Source of the DNA: Kluyveromyces lactis
Taxonomy: Eukaryota > Ascomycota > Saccharomycetes > Saccharomycetales > Saccharomycetaceae
NCBI RefSeq assembly: GCF_000002515.2
Contig: NC_006042.1
Location: forward strand, 1,550,001 to 1,614,000
Direction: 5' to 3'
Length of the DNA stretch: 64,000 nt
Under the pieces are notes generated by a model, which was given only the letters and a program-made list of their open reading frames with translations, was not told the origin of the DNA and ran no database searches. This document shows positions 17,511-27,043 of the stretch, piece by piece. Every line of letters begins with the position of its first letter. Position 1 is the stretch's first letter. Position numbers and translations under genes: made by a program.

Positions 17511-19048
17511 AACGAGTTACGAAAAGAGTTCAAAGAACTCAGTCTCGTACTTTGTTCGATTTGAAGTTCGTTCGTCTGAAAACGTCCGTTGCTACCAGTA
17601 CCACAAGTAACGAAATTATAGACTTAACTCAGGAAGATGAATATGATGGTACTGATACAGATTATGTTACTGCAGACTTCACCAGTTGTTTAGAAAGAGA
17701 GGCTAGCGTCGATCCTGAAACTCCAGTTGCTGGGGGCAGTCAAGACGTTAAAATTGAGGGAAAGATATCACAGGCACAAGAAGTTGAAGTTCAAGTCCAG
17801 GTTCACGGACAGGCCCAACCTAAATCTGAGCCAGCTGTTGTAGATAAAACTTCTCGGAAAAAGTCCATGGCATGGTTCAAAAAATTAAGTTTCAGCGATA
17901 TAACTGTTGTGGTTGATTCTTTTAATTGTGATAAAGAACCAAATATCGATTTATATTTTCTTTCCCACTTCCATGCAGACCATTATGGTGGGTTGAAAAA
18001 GAGTTGGTCTCATGGGACTACCATCTACACTTCAGTTTACACTGCGAATTTAGTCAAGTGGAAGTTCAAGGTTAACCAATGCAAACTTATTGGATTGTCT
18101 TTGAATGAGTGGCATAGCGTCTCAAATGAAGTGCGTGTCATATTGCTAGATGCAAATCACTGCCCAGGCTCAGTCATATTTTTATTTCACGATCTACGAA
18201 GAAACAGTTTTGTGTTACATACGGGGGATTTCAGAGCCAATGAACGGATCATTACTGAAGTAAATTCCCTTCTTCAAGGAAATTCCTTGTCGCTTATTTA
18301 TTTGGATACGACTTACTTGAATCCATTCTTCAAGTTCCCCGCTTTACCTAAAGTATGTGAGGTAACTGCTGATTTCGCTTCGCTATTAGCAGAAAATGGG
18401 TTGAACACTTTCCTAAACCGTTCTGATAGCCAAAGGTCAATTTCTCAATATTTAGGATTATCTCAGACCAAACCAATCCTTTTTGTTGTGCTAAGTTATT
18501 CAATCGGGAAGGAGCACTTGGCTATTTCCATTGCCAAGAAATTAAAAACACAACTCTATGTACCGCATACAAAATATCAGCTGGTGAAACAATACATCTC
18601 ATGGTTTCCAGAGGGTCTACTCACCACTGACCATAAGTCATCCAATGTTCACTTGGTTGCTATGCACACAGATTTGGATAAATATCTTTCTCAGTTGTCC
18701 AATATGTTCGATTCTATAGTGGTATTTCGACCCACTGGCTGGACTTTTTCAAACCAATATGATAAGTCATATACACTTTGGGATGAATTTGAAAGGAAAA
18801 ACTGGGTTAAGGACACATTGTCGGGAGAGACACCATTTGCCATTGATTATTTCACCAAACAAAAACGTTCGCAGGGCAAAATCTACCATTTCAACGTCCC
18901 GTATTCCGAACATTCTTCATTTAAGGACTTATGTCTGTTTTCAACAAAACTTAAGTGGGATAAGATTATTCCTACTGTGAACCTTTCTCAATATAGAGAA
19001 ATGGCACGATGGTTCGAAATATGGAAATCATACAAAGGATCTCAATAA
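17507..19048 (+). CDS. PSO2: Interstrand cross-link repair nuclease Pso2/Snm1
   Basis: A 513-residue metallo-beta-lactamase/beta-CASP nuclease that repairs DNA interstrand cross-links with 5' exonuclease activity. Visible metal-binding motifs: LSHFHADHYGG (HxHxDH, about residues 152-162), LDANHCPGSVIF, LHTGDFRAN, and the beta-CASP histidine in VPYSEHSSF near the end. The protein is shorter than S. cerevisiae Pso2 (661); the missing length is in the N-terminus, where I see no Cys/His zinc finger. Residues 36-45 (NEIIDLTQED) look like a SUMO-interacting motif: a hydrophobic core beside acidic residues. A Gln/Val-rich repeat (EVEVQVQVHGQAQ) follows near 96. The start ATG overlaps the stop of a tiny upstream frame. 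Confidence 0.93.
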   Translation: MKRVTKRVQRTQSRTLFDLKFVRLKTSVATSTTSNEIIDLTQEDEYDGTDTDYVTADFTSCLEREASVDPETPVAGGSQDVKIEGKISQAQEVEVQVQVHGQAQPKSEPAVVDKTSRKKSMAWFKKLSFSDITVVVDSFNCDKEPNIDLYFLSHFHADHYGGLKKSWSHGTTIYTSVYTANLVKWKFKVNQCKLIGLSLNEWHSVSNEVRVILLDANHCPGSVIFLFHDLRRNSFVLHTGDFRANERIITEVNSLLQGNSLSLIYLDTTYLNPFFKFPALPKVCEVTADFASLLAENGLNTFLNRSDSQRSISQYLGLSQTKPILFVVLSYSIGKEHLAISIAKKLKTQLYVPHTKYQLVKQYISWFPEGLLTTDHKSSNVHLVAMHTDLDKYLSQLSNMFDSIVVFRPTGWTFSNQYDKSYTLWDEFERKNWVKDTLSGETPFAIDYFTKQKRSQGKIYHFNVPYSEHSSFKDLCLFSTKLKWDKIIPTVNLSQYREMARWFEIWKSYKGSQ

Positions 19049-19191
19049 ACAATGGCATATAATCCTCATTGTTACATTAAACTACTTATTATTTTAATAA
19101 AAATTAGTCTGTCCGCCATGAGAATGAAAAAAATGTTAAACAAAATATCCTTTTACTATTATTACAGTTTTAAATGTCTTCGTTGACAATT

Positions 19192-20367
19192 TCACTCAGG
19201 CGTTGTCTTTGATTTAATATTGAAATTATCATCAAGGTTATCATTATTCTCTAATGATTCTATAAAAGAACGAGGAACGTTCAAGCTTTCAGGAACTCTT
19301 CTGTCCTCTGGACCCTTCATCTTTCTGTAATGCATGAGAATGTTAGCATCCTTTGTATTGAATTTTCTGATTAACTTGCAGTAGAACAATCCACATGCAT
19401 TACACAAGGTCCTATTACCGTAAGGCCCCCTTCTCCATTCGGGAGTAACGGTTTCATGACAGTGTTTACATGACTCGGTACCATCTCCTGCCGCTACGCT
19501 AATCATTCGTTGCTGCTGTGAAACGCTGTTGCGTTTCCTTGGTTTGACTTTATCTACTTTAAAAGTATGACTTGTTCCTCCGATGGAACTATCGCTTTTA
19601 CTGCCTCTATGTCCAACAACTTGAATGACCGGCTTTTCCATCTTAGTGTTGGTAGCTGCGGTTGGGATTTCTACTTCAGATTTTCTTACTGTGACGTTGA
19701 AAACATTTTTACTCCTGGGTCTCATTGGGAATTGAAACTCTGTCATTGGCTTTTGTAGCTCGTTTCTAAGCTGATTAATACTAGGGAGTTGCGGTTTTTT
19801 CCTGTTCCAATCGTTCATGTTCTTCAACTCTAACAACCTATTCGTAACCTTTAACATAGATCTTGTTTCGTTGGAAAGTTGGGTGAGATCATTGACCAAA
19901 ACATCCTTAATCTTCTGGGAACTCCATGTCAGCAAATGAAATGTCAACTGTTCATTGTACTCTGATAGTCTTTTCAAAATCCGTTTGAATTCTTCTTGAT
20001 TCATATCCTGGTCGATCGCAGTGTCAGCCAAAAAATCAAGGGATCCACTTCTATAGTGACCACCGTAATGGTAGTCCCTTTGACGAGGACTAATTTGCGG
20101 TGACGAATTTGACGACGAAAGAAAATTTCCTGTCGTTGAAACGGTAATGTTTGTTTGTGACGTCTTGTTTGTCCGAATACTCGAATCGTTCTGCCTGTCG
20201 TAGTTCAATAGATTTGGGATGGAAGCAACACTATGGTAGCTGACACTTTGGGATAATGATTGAGGTGTTCTCGATGTAGGAGTTGCAGATGATGAAATAG
20301 AACCAGATTTGGGACTTTGGGACCCCTTTTGTGCCAGCGACGCTGTCATAGTTTCCATGAATGTCAT
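19192..20367 (-). CDS. GAT2: GATA-type zinc-finger transcription factor
   Basis: A 391-residue protein with one GATA zinc finger near the C-terminus (about residues 298-322): CKHC, then EWRRGPYGNRTLCNACG, giving the Cys-X2-Cys-X18-Cys-X2-Cys spacing, followed by a basic tail. The N-terminal 100 residues are Ser/Thr/Gln-rich; a helical segment around 120-170 is moderately conserved-looking. Position between PSO2 and GID8 matches GAT2 (YMR136W). S. cerevisiae Gat2 is longer (560) and poorly characterised, with links to filamentation. Which DNA sites it binds cannot be read here beyond the GATA expectation. Several Met codons occur near the start; the first is used. Confidence 0.88.
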   Translation of the reverse strand: MTFMETMTASLAQKGSQSPKSGSISSSATPTSRTPQSLSQSVSYHSVASIPNLLNYDRQNDSSIRTNKTSQTNITVSTTGNFLSSSNSSPQISPRQRDYHYGGHYRSGSLDFLADTAIDQDMNQEEFKRILKRLSEYNEQLTFHLLTWSSQKIKDVLVNDLTQLSNETRSMLKVTNRLLELKNMNDWNRKKPQLPSINQLRNELQKPMTEFQFPMRPRSKNVFNVTVRKSEVEIPTAATNTKMEKPVIQVVGHRGSKSDSSIGGTSHTFKVDKVKPRKRNSVSQQQRMISVAAGDGTESCKHCHETVTPEWRRGPYGNRTLCNACGLFYCKLIRKFNTKDANILMHYRKMKGPEDRRVPESLNVPRSFIESLENNDNLDDNFNIKSKTTPE

Positions 20368-21289
20368 AATAACAATTATACTGACTAGCCGTATGTCTAT
20401 TTATGTGTATGTGTGATAAGCAATGTTGAACGAATATATTATTCAAAATGATATCGACTGTGTCTTGGCAAAAAAATTTGGTTTGGCTCTGTGGTTCTAT
20501 TTTGTTATTTCAATTGAATGATAATGAGATTGCAATCTAACGAGTTACCTCTCTGTTAGTTTCGAATCTACTCTTGGCCTTAAATACCTGGCTTATTTGA
20601 TGTTCGAAGAACTCGGAAAAGTACGCATATATTTATATCATTTCATTTTTGTATAGATCATTTCAGTTCCTTAATTTGATTTGACACTTTTTTGTCATCA
20701 GAATCTAAGTAAGTTTCAATTTAGAATATAGAAACGGCTTGGATTGCCTCCTCCATTTCATTATTGATCCTAAACCAATGAATATTGAAACTGTAAAGTT
20801 TTTAAATCTGTGTTATGCCCTCGATATGTCTACTGTTTTGTATATTACTACGTAAAATGTCGACTATAGCTGCTATGAGTGACATCTCATGAATCGTTTC
20901 CCTCTACTTGAAAGATACAAAAAAAAGAGTCCAGATTCAAGAAGATTTAAATTGAGAAGTTTCTCGATTACTGTTATCTGAAGCTACAAACCACGATTTG
21001 ATATCTACATGAACTCCTTTTCTTTTCAGAATTGATCTGTCCCATTTCCTCGTCGTCAGAGGCCTGTTCCCTTATTTATTCACAAAGGTTTTTCACGAAA
21101 TGAACCTTAACATCACTTAGTAAAGAAACTGGGCATTATCAACAGAAAAACAAAAAAATGAGCACCTAATTGTAAGTTGAAAGTGAGACTTCCTTAGCCC
21201 CTAATATTGAAAGAAAGAGTGGTACTATACTATTTGCGCTAAGCATAAGCCAATCTAGTTTTCCCTAGACTTATTGCTTCATACAAACG
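20368..21289. promoter_or_regulatory. Divergent promoter region between GAT2 and GID8
   Basis: 922 bp, long for this genome, as is common upstream of transcription factor genes. The strand composition is AT-rich throughout. I see no tRNA, no ATG-led frame of note and no strong factor cluster. Confidence 0.45.
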
Positions 21290-22351
21290 ATGACCAATTT
21301 TAAATCTACCTATGAGAAGAAATCTTTCACTAGAGAACAATGGATGAAAGTGGTGCAGGACGCCAATCCCTATGATCGCAGCAACAGTGAGTTGTCGAAT
21401 AATGAGCCGGTAATACCAATGTTATTATTGAACTATTTTGTGGTGATGGCATATGAGGAATCTAGTATCCGCATGGCTAAGGAGCTTGGGTTTTTGAATT
21501 CCAACAAAGACATTGAAGAATTCAACTCTGTATATATGATTAAGAAAAGGGCATACATCAAGGAACTTATCAAGAAGGGTGAAATTTTACTAGCTATGGA
21601 AAAGATTACCGAGGTATTTGGAATAGAGGTACTCGAAAGTTTGAATGACCATATTACAGATGAAGATTTGAACTTCAAGCTATTGTTGTTGAACCTTATT
21701 GAAATGATTCGTTCCCACAACGCCAAGGGCGACCCTAACGATCAGGAGCAGTTTATATTAGAGCTTATCTCTTATGCTCAGGATAAACTTGCTTTGAAAG
21801 CAAGCTCCAAAAAAGAGTATATGAAGGAAGTCGAATTAGTTATGACCCTTCTTCTCTTCCCGTTATCGGATGAGGATGGTTCGAGTCCTTCTGCTAAGTT
21901 ACCAAAGAAGTTGAAACAGCTATATTCCTTAAATATGAGAACTAAAGTAGCTGATCTAGTGAACAGAAAGCTTTTGCAATCGATATTACCGAGGATAAAC
22001 TCTCAACTCGAAAAATCTGGTTTACCTGACATCTTAGGATCCAGCTTCCAATCAAATCGAGTTCCCACTCTAACAAACGTTATACGATCCATTCCAAGGG
22101 AATCTATCACGACAGAAAGGCTTACCGGAGAGCTAGCACATATTGAAGAAAAGCAGGGAAGTTCTATGAGCACCAATTCCGACATGAGTCGCATACAAGG
22201 TGAAATCTTTGAAGAGTTAGGTGAGAACTTGCATTCTTATTATATCCCTAACGACGTTAGATTGGTACAAATCATGAAACTTTGGGTTTGGTGTGAAAAC
22301 CAATTGCATAGTTCGGATGTTGGTGTTCCGAGGGTTGAAGGAGTGATTTAG
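21290..22351 (+). CDS. GID8: GID ubiquitin ligase subunit Gid8
   Basis: A 353-residue LisH/CTLH/CRA protein, a scaffold subunit of the GID (CTLH) E3 ligase that degrades gluconeogenic enzymes when glucose returns. The LisH segment runs about residues 43-66 (LNYFVVMAYEESSIRMAKEL), CTLH about 79-135 (YIKELIKKGEILLAMEKI), and the CRA region follows (LELISYAQDKLALKASS). The S. cerevisiae protein is longer (455), mostly in variable regions. The ATG used is immediately followed by the conserved NFKSTYEKKSFTREQWMKV block, which resembles the family start. Orientation and position between GAT2 and ERG29 match YMR135C. Confidence 0.92.
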   Translation: MTNFKSTYEKKSFTREQWMKVVQDANPYDRSNSELSNNEPVIPMLLLNYFVVMAYEESSIRMAKELGFLNSNKDIEEFNSVYMIKKRAYIKELIKKGEILLAMEKITEVFGIEVLESLNDHITDEDLNFKLLLLNLIEMIRSHNAKGDPNDQEQFILELISYAQDKLALKASSKKEYMKEVELVMTLLLFPLSDEDGSSPSAKLPKKLKQLYSLNMRTKVADLVNRKLLQSILPRINSQLEKSGLPDILGSSFQSNRVPTLTNVIRSIPRESITTERLTGELAHIEEKQGSSMSTNSDMSRIQGEIFEELGENLHSYYIPNDVRLVQIMKLWVWCENQLHSSDVGVPRVEGVI

Positions 22352-22440
22352 TGCAAAATCTATAATCTTTTATACTATATATGCATGGGTTCCCTATATT
22401 CACATTATGTTTTCAAGCATTTAACGGCAGCTTGCAATTT

Positions 22441-23163
22441 TCACACCAAAAACTCACAGTCTATAGTGTCACCAGTTTCCATCTTTAAGAAACACAATTG
22501 AATATCGTCGAGGTTTTTTGGAAGTTCCTCGCTCATGGTGTTGTAGATTTTTACATTTTTGGTAATGGTGAAGGTTTTGCTTGGCTGTTTGAACTGATCA
22601 TAAAAGTGACCATCTTTAAAGAAGTGATAAAGTTTTGATTTTAATAGCCTTAATGTACAACCAAACTCTGGTCTTTTTTCATTTTCGAATTCTTCTGGTG
22701 AGAATTCAATGTGGAATGTGATTGGATTATCCAACAGAAGCTTTTTGGTATCTTCGTCGATAACTTGGCATCTAACGTATATGTGAGCGACATGCACAGG
22801 TTTGGCAAAGAACTTTTCCCTCGATTCGAACTCCTCGATTATGAGACCGGATTTTTCATCAAACCATTCTGTGGCATGGTACGAATCGTCATGTATGAAT
22901 CGATGGTTTCTAATAAAATCTTCGTCCAATTTAGTGCTGTTCAATTGTTCCCATGTATCCATTTGTAAGGCACTCATTTGAATTGTTATGTAGAGTTCAT
23001 TCACAAGAGCAAATCCTCCCATCACCACAAGAAAAAGTGTTATTCGGGCACTTAGCGGGTCATCAGTGTATTGTTTAAGAAAGTTTACTTTTCTGATCCA
23101 AGCGATCATAATGCTTTCCAATTGCAAATAGTGACGCAGCACCGTCGCGCGTAATTCCTCCAT
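22441..23163 (-). CDS. ERG29: ER membrane protein Erg29
   Basis: A 240-residue protein resembling S. cerevisiae YMR134W/Erg29 (237 residues), an essential ER membrane protein needed for the methylsterol oxidation step of ergosterol synthesis and linked to iron homeostasis. One clear membrane segment is present at about residues 40-59 (ITLFLVVMGGFALVNELYIT), with a basic, helical N-terminus and a long C-terminal domain without recognised catalytic motifs. The start ATG gives MEELRATVLRHYLQLES. It converges on GID8 with a short spacer, as in S. cerevisiae. The biochemical role is taken from knowledge of the orthologue, not from motifs seen here. Confidence 0.88.
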   Translation of the reverse strand: MEELRATVLRHYLQLESIMIAWIRKVNFLKQYTDDPLSARITLFLVVMGGFALVNELYITIQMSALQMDTWEQLNSTKLDEDFIRNHRFIHDDSYHATEWFDEKSGLIIEEFESREKFFAKPVHVAHIYVRCQVIDEDTKKLLLDNPITFHIEFSPEEFENEKRPEFGCTLRLLKSKLYHFFKDGHFYDQFKQPSKTFTITKNVKIYNTMSEELPKNLDDIQLCFLKMETGDTIDCEFLV

Positions 23164-24166
23164 ATTGGCCTTTTCAGGTCTTATAAAGTTATATTAGTTT
23201 GCAGGTCACCTTTATTAGCTCGCACTAGTCCACTTCAAGTGATTTCTATATCTTTACGTTTTATTGCATTTGAAGGTGTGTAGTTTCTTCTAAGTTTATC
23301 GATTTACAAAGCTTGTTTTTCATGCCCCGACGTTAAACGAGAACAACATACATATCGAGAATGCACATACATTCTTCAAACAATTCATGTGGCCAGCTTC
23401 TGTAGCGACCGGAAACTGACTCTAGTTAAATGGTAGGTATGCTTTTGGATTACTCTGATATATCTAACCTTAAACTCCTGACTCTAAATTCTAACTGTTA
23501 TAAAAGAACTCGTCTTACAATCATTAGGCTCAAGCAGGCAATAGGATAACGTCATTTAAAATATCCTCTGACATTTGCATACTTCTATTTATCGGTCAAA
23601 TATCCAGTTTATCAATTCATAATGGTCTGAACTACATTCATGCTCCATTTTTTTATGTTACAGCAGCTTGTCTGCTTCTTACGATGAAAGAGTTCCTGCT
23701 CTCCGGTCTTTGTATTCTACAGTCTTCGTTCCTGATATCTCCTGTTTAGATCTGTGAATGGCAATTCCTATTTCGTAATTATTTGACATTACCATTTGTA
23801 GAAAGGTTAGTGTTTAATACTCTTGACTGGCTTGCCCCTGATTATGAGATCGGTTGCACAACACAAAATAGTCGGCATTGTTACTGGAAAGTCTTTCACA
23901 AAAGGGCCCAGCCATAAGATGCCTAACCTCAAATCTACAATTTCTGAGCAATGAAAGCCAAATGTATCATATTCGGCACATCATCATATTTAGCAGCTAG
24001 CTTTTAGAGGTTCATCATGTCACAGATATCTTCATCATATATTGCCGAAAAAGGAAACCCGCCGACAGTATATATAAAGTCAGGCCATACAGGCGTAACA
24101 ATAATGTAAGTCGACTCGCTGGTATCAATTACCAACCAAAAAAGTATCCACGTTAACAGATATATA
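23164..24166. promoter_or_regulatory. Divergent promoter region between ERG29 and the TIP1-like gene
   Basis: 1.0 kb. Long upstream regions are usual for regulated cell-wall mannoprotein genes. A TATA-like run (TATATATAA) at 24069-24077 and TATATAA at 24161-24167 are present. No RNA gene, solo LTR or other repeat could be supported. Confidence 0.45.
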
Positions 24167-24808
24167 ATGGTAAGACTTAGCCCAATTTTAATTCTAGCTA
24201 CAATCGACGCATTCCTGTGTTTAGCCGCAGATGAACCATCACCTGAACAATTAAGTTCAGCCAAACAAGAAGCTGCAGCTGCTGACTTGCAGTTCTTCAT
24301 CGAATTCTTAGATGATTTTAACGTGAACCTGGTCTCATATACATCATATATGAATGAAGCAAAAATGACATTGCCGCAGGATGTTGCCAATTATTACTAT
24401 CATTTGAAAAGTGTAACTGAAACCACTCAATTGCTTGATGATTTAGCCACCAGCTTCCCATTCACTGAGTTCAAGACTTTTATCACAGCTTTTCCTTGGT
24501 ATTCCTCTATATTATCTGAGGCGTCTGCAACAGATTTCTATGTGCCTGATGATTTTATTACCCAGCAAGCGGAAGTACCAGTAACTTCCTCTATCGCTCC
24601 ATCGACTGGACAGGTAACACAACCTCCTGCAACCACAGCCTCTTCTTTAGAGGGTTTAACTACCGATCTCCCCAGTAACGCATCTTCCACTATTGTCTCC
24701 AATGTATCCACCACAACTGTGACAGCCTTCCAAAGTGTAAATCTAGGCTCAAAGGCTGATAAGTATGTCCCTCTGTTGATATTGGCGATTTTATGTTACT
24801 TGTTTTGA
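24167..24808 (+). CDS. PAU/TIP1-family cell-wall mannoprotein, GPI-anchored
   Basis: A 213-residue secreted protein of the SRP1/TIP1 (PAU-domain) family. The signal peptide covers about residues 1-20 (ILILATIDAFLCLAA). The PAU-like domain follows (about 25-125), with recognisable points such as LDDFNVNLVSYTSYM and FPWYSSILSEA; the family consensus has PWYS at this place. A Ser/Thr-rich linker (about 140-190) and a hydrophobic tail (YVPLLILAILCYLF) fit GPI anchoring. Related S. cerevisiae proteins (Tip1, Tir, Dan) coat the wall under cold or low oxygen. No counterpart sits between ERG29 and REC114 in S. cerevisiae, so this looks lineage-specific or lost there. The last 18 bp overlap the final REC114 exon on the other strand. 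Confidence 0.82.
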   Translation: MVRLSPILILATIDAFLCLAADEPSPEQLSSAKQEAAAADLQFFIEFLDDFNVNLVSYTSYMNEAKMTLPQDVANYYYHLKSVTETTQLLDDLATSFPFTEFKTFITAFPWYSSILSEASATDFYVPDDFITQQAEVPVTSSIAPSTGQVTQPPATTASSLEGLTTDLPSNASSTIVSNVSTTTVTAFQSVNLGSKADKYVPLLILAILCYLF

Positions 24809-25825
24809 TAACTCATCTTTTATAAGATCTTCAATTTTTTCGACCTGACACAAACATTATTACCGTTGTTAGTATTCTTTAGTTCACTTGTTGTTTTCTG
24901 ATCGGACTTGATATTTAAATTCGATAAATAATCTTCAATAACATACCCATTTCATGAATTCAGGATCCGCAAGTTTGGATTTAATTTGACATACTGTAGG
25001 AACTTCAAGGGTTAACTTTGACGTTGGATTTTCCAGTTTCAATTCACCCTTATAGTTTTTTTCTTTGGTGATGTCGTTATTCTGTTCCTGTTCTTTCTCG
25101 ATGGAAGGTTCAGGCGTCTGTTGAGTGACGAGATTTTGCATCTGCTCATTAAACAAAGGAACTCTCGGTGCTGGTAGTGGAGTACTCTGAGATAAAACAA
25201 AATCCATGTTGGTGGCTGTTTGAAGGAAGCTCTGTTGTGAATTTTGCCAATGCGGATTTTTCACCTGATGTTGATTGTAAAACTGATAATTAGCTGAACA
25301 AACCTGTTGTTCAGGAGGAAACGCTGCTGTTTGATTTGGGTTAAAGAAAAAAGATTGCGATGGTGATAGGACGGTATTGCTCCTTGTTGTTACTGCTGGC
25401 TTCACTACAAACCCTAGTTTTTGAAGGATATCGGTTGCTTGCACAAAATCAACTCCGTTGTGAAATCCTAGTTGAAATCTTTTCATCACAATAGTATTAT
25501 CATCTTTCTTTATGAGATATTTGCACGATATTGACGGTGCTTTAGCTGAAAATTGAAAAGGTTCATGATTAAACCCGGCAAAGGTACTCTTCAACGCAAA
25601 GAAATCTATTACTTCTAAATCCTGTAAGTACGGCTGTGTCACTACTCTCATAAGGAGTTTATTTGGGCTCGTATTCGAAAACATTAAGTTGATCCTACCA
25701 TCTGAAGATACGTGATTCCATTTATCTACCAATGTTGGCGTCTTTCCGCTATCGAATCCACTTGGTGCTGCTTCTAAAGTGGTGTAGTAAGAATATTTTC
25801 TAATGGGAATACTAAATTCTGCCAT
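24791..25825 (-). CDS. REC114: Meiotic recombination protein Rec114 (spliced)
   Basis: Two exons: 25825-24947 (293 codons) and 24844-24791 (17 codons plus TAA), joined in phase 0 to give 310 residues. Rec114 works with Mei4 and Mer2 to activate Spo11 double-strand breaks on meiotic chromosome axes. The N-terminal part (IPIRKYSYYTTLE, then strands through about residue 120) corresponds to the PH-like domain; the middle is disordered and Asn/Gln/Pro-rich; the C-terminal helix (KLADPEFMKW joined to VEKIEDLIKDEL) is the Mei4-binding end in the family. Without splicing the frame would stop after CY. The longer open frame begins at GTG; I use the first ATG, 25825. The S. cerevisiae gene also has a 3'-located intron. 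S. cerevisiae Rec114 is longer (428). Confidence 0.87.
24845..24946 (-). other. REC114 intron
   Basis: 102-nt intron. Donor GTATGT at 24946-24941, branch point TACTAAC at 24874-24868, acceptor TGTCAG ending at 24845, 24 nt after the branch adenosine. Joining the exons keeps frame and adds a charged helix that completes the Rec114 C-terminus. Confidence 0.88.
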
Positions 25826-26280
25826 TTTCCTTGTTCTGTATTTTAACCGCCGAAGGTCCTTTGTATCAATAATACATCCAAAGTAATGTTCCACAGATAT
25901 TATTTTTACAGAGAAAGAAGAATAATAAATGATTGTTCAGGAGTCAGTTTTAGGGTTTTGGTAAATCCTGGGTACTTACTCTCTGATGTGTATGTCGTCA
26001 GTTGTTCTTTCGTGAACATGGGTCACTGAACTTATTAGAGGAAGTAATCTTAAAAAATGAACCGGTGTTTTGTTGTTGTTTTTTTTTTAATGATTTCCAG
26101 GAACTTGAAGTTTGACAGAAACTGACGAACAGTTAATTCCTGTAATCCAAATAAACAAGCCAACTGCAGATCAAGTTCCCATTTCACATTCAGCTATTTT
26201 GTGCACTATCAATAGAATCAGTTTCTGCCACGCCATACCTCATTGATATAAAATCGAAGCTTACATTTAGAGAAAGAAGG
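25826..26280. promoter_or_regulatory. Divergent promoter region between REC114 and JLP2
   Basis: 455 bp. Besides the URS1-like site, there is a T run near 26080. The part at 25826-25894 is an open extension of REC114 without an ATG and is better read as promoter. Confidence 0.45.
25843..25853 (-). promoter_or_regulatory. URS1-like Ume6 site at REC114
   Basis: Minus-strand TCGGCGGTTAA differs at one position from the URS1 consensus TCGGCGGCTAA. It lies 18-28 bp upstream of the REC114 ATG. URS1 recruits Ume6, which represses meiotic genes in mitosis and helps induce them in meiosis. The position is closer to the start than is typical. Confidence 0.45.
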
Positions 26281-26910
26281 ATGGTGTATTTCTATACTTC
26301 ACAGCAGGTTGACGGTATGAGTCCGCATTGGATCATTACAGGAAAGGATAAGTTTGAAAACGACTTATTGATAAAGTACGGGTACAGGGAGTTACGATAC
26401 CAATGGTTTCATGCCGATAAGTACTCCAGTGGGCACATTTATTTGAAGTTAAAACCTGATGAGAAGACACTGCAGGATGTACCTCGAGAAGTACTTCAGG
26501 ACTGTTTGCAATTGTGTAAGTCAGAATCCATTCAGGGAAACAAGCTGCCGCAGTGTACTATTTTATCCACGCCATGGCATAATCTGCGGAAAAGCGGGTA
26601 CATGAAGCCTGGTGAAGTTTCCTATAAGTCAACGAAAGCTGTTCGTAAAATGGACTGTTTTGCTAGAGATAATACGATATTGAATAGATTACAGAAGACA
26701 AGAATTGAAATTATTGACGAAATAGAATCGCTTTTGCATGAGGCAAAGAAATCAAAAGATCCAGATTTCTTTGCTAGATATATTGAAATCAACAGAGAGA
26801 GGCTAATACAAGAGGAAACTCAGAGGAAAGCCTTGAAGAAACAGAAAAAGAAGCTAAAGAAAAAAGATGAAGGACAATTATTTGAGTATGAAAACATTGA
26901 GGTGTTGTGA
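26281..26910 (+). CDS. JLP2: Jlp2 / CCDC25 family protein
   Basis: A 209-residue protein matching the CCDC25/NFACT-R (DUF814) family. It begins MVYFYTSQQVDG, has the family-typical WHADKYSSGHIYLKL (about residues 43-56) and CTILSTPWHNLRK, and ends with a Lys-rich helical tail (KKQKKKLKKK) before an acidic end. S. cerevisiae Jlp2 (YMR132C) is 208 residues and of unknown function; NFACT-R domains in relatives contact ribosomes or tRNA, and mammalian CCDC25 binds DNA. Basic tail and domain suggest nucleic acid or ribosome binding, which is an inference. It lies between REC114 and RRB1 exactly as in S. cerevisiae. Confidence 0.92.
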   Translation: MVYFYTSQQVDGMSPHWIITGKDKFENDLLIKYGYRELRYQWFHADKYSSGHIYLKLKPDEKTLQDVPREVLQDCLQLCKSESIQGNKLPQCTILSTPWHNLRKSGYMKPGEVSYKSTKAVRKMDCFARDNTILNRLQKTRIEIIDEIESLLHEAKKSKDPDFFARYIEINRERLIQEETQRKALKKQKKKLKKKDEGQLFEYENIEVL

Positions 26911-27043
26911 AATAGTTTTTAAGATAAGCCAACCGCAGCCCACCCTTGATAGGTACATTGCCTATTTAGTATACCTTTCACAACTGACACATGGAAGAAC
27001 ATATTTACGTATCACGTGACCACATGATTTCTTTTTCCAATAT

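Noticed and set aside
25826-25894. N-terminal extension of REC114
   Set aside because: The longer frame begins at GTG, not ATG, and the stretch contains a URS1-like promoter site; the first ATG at 25825 is used.
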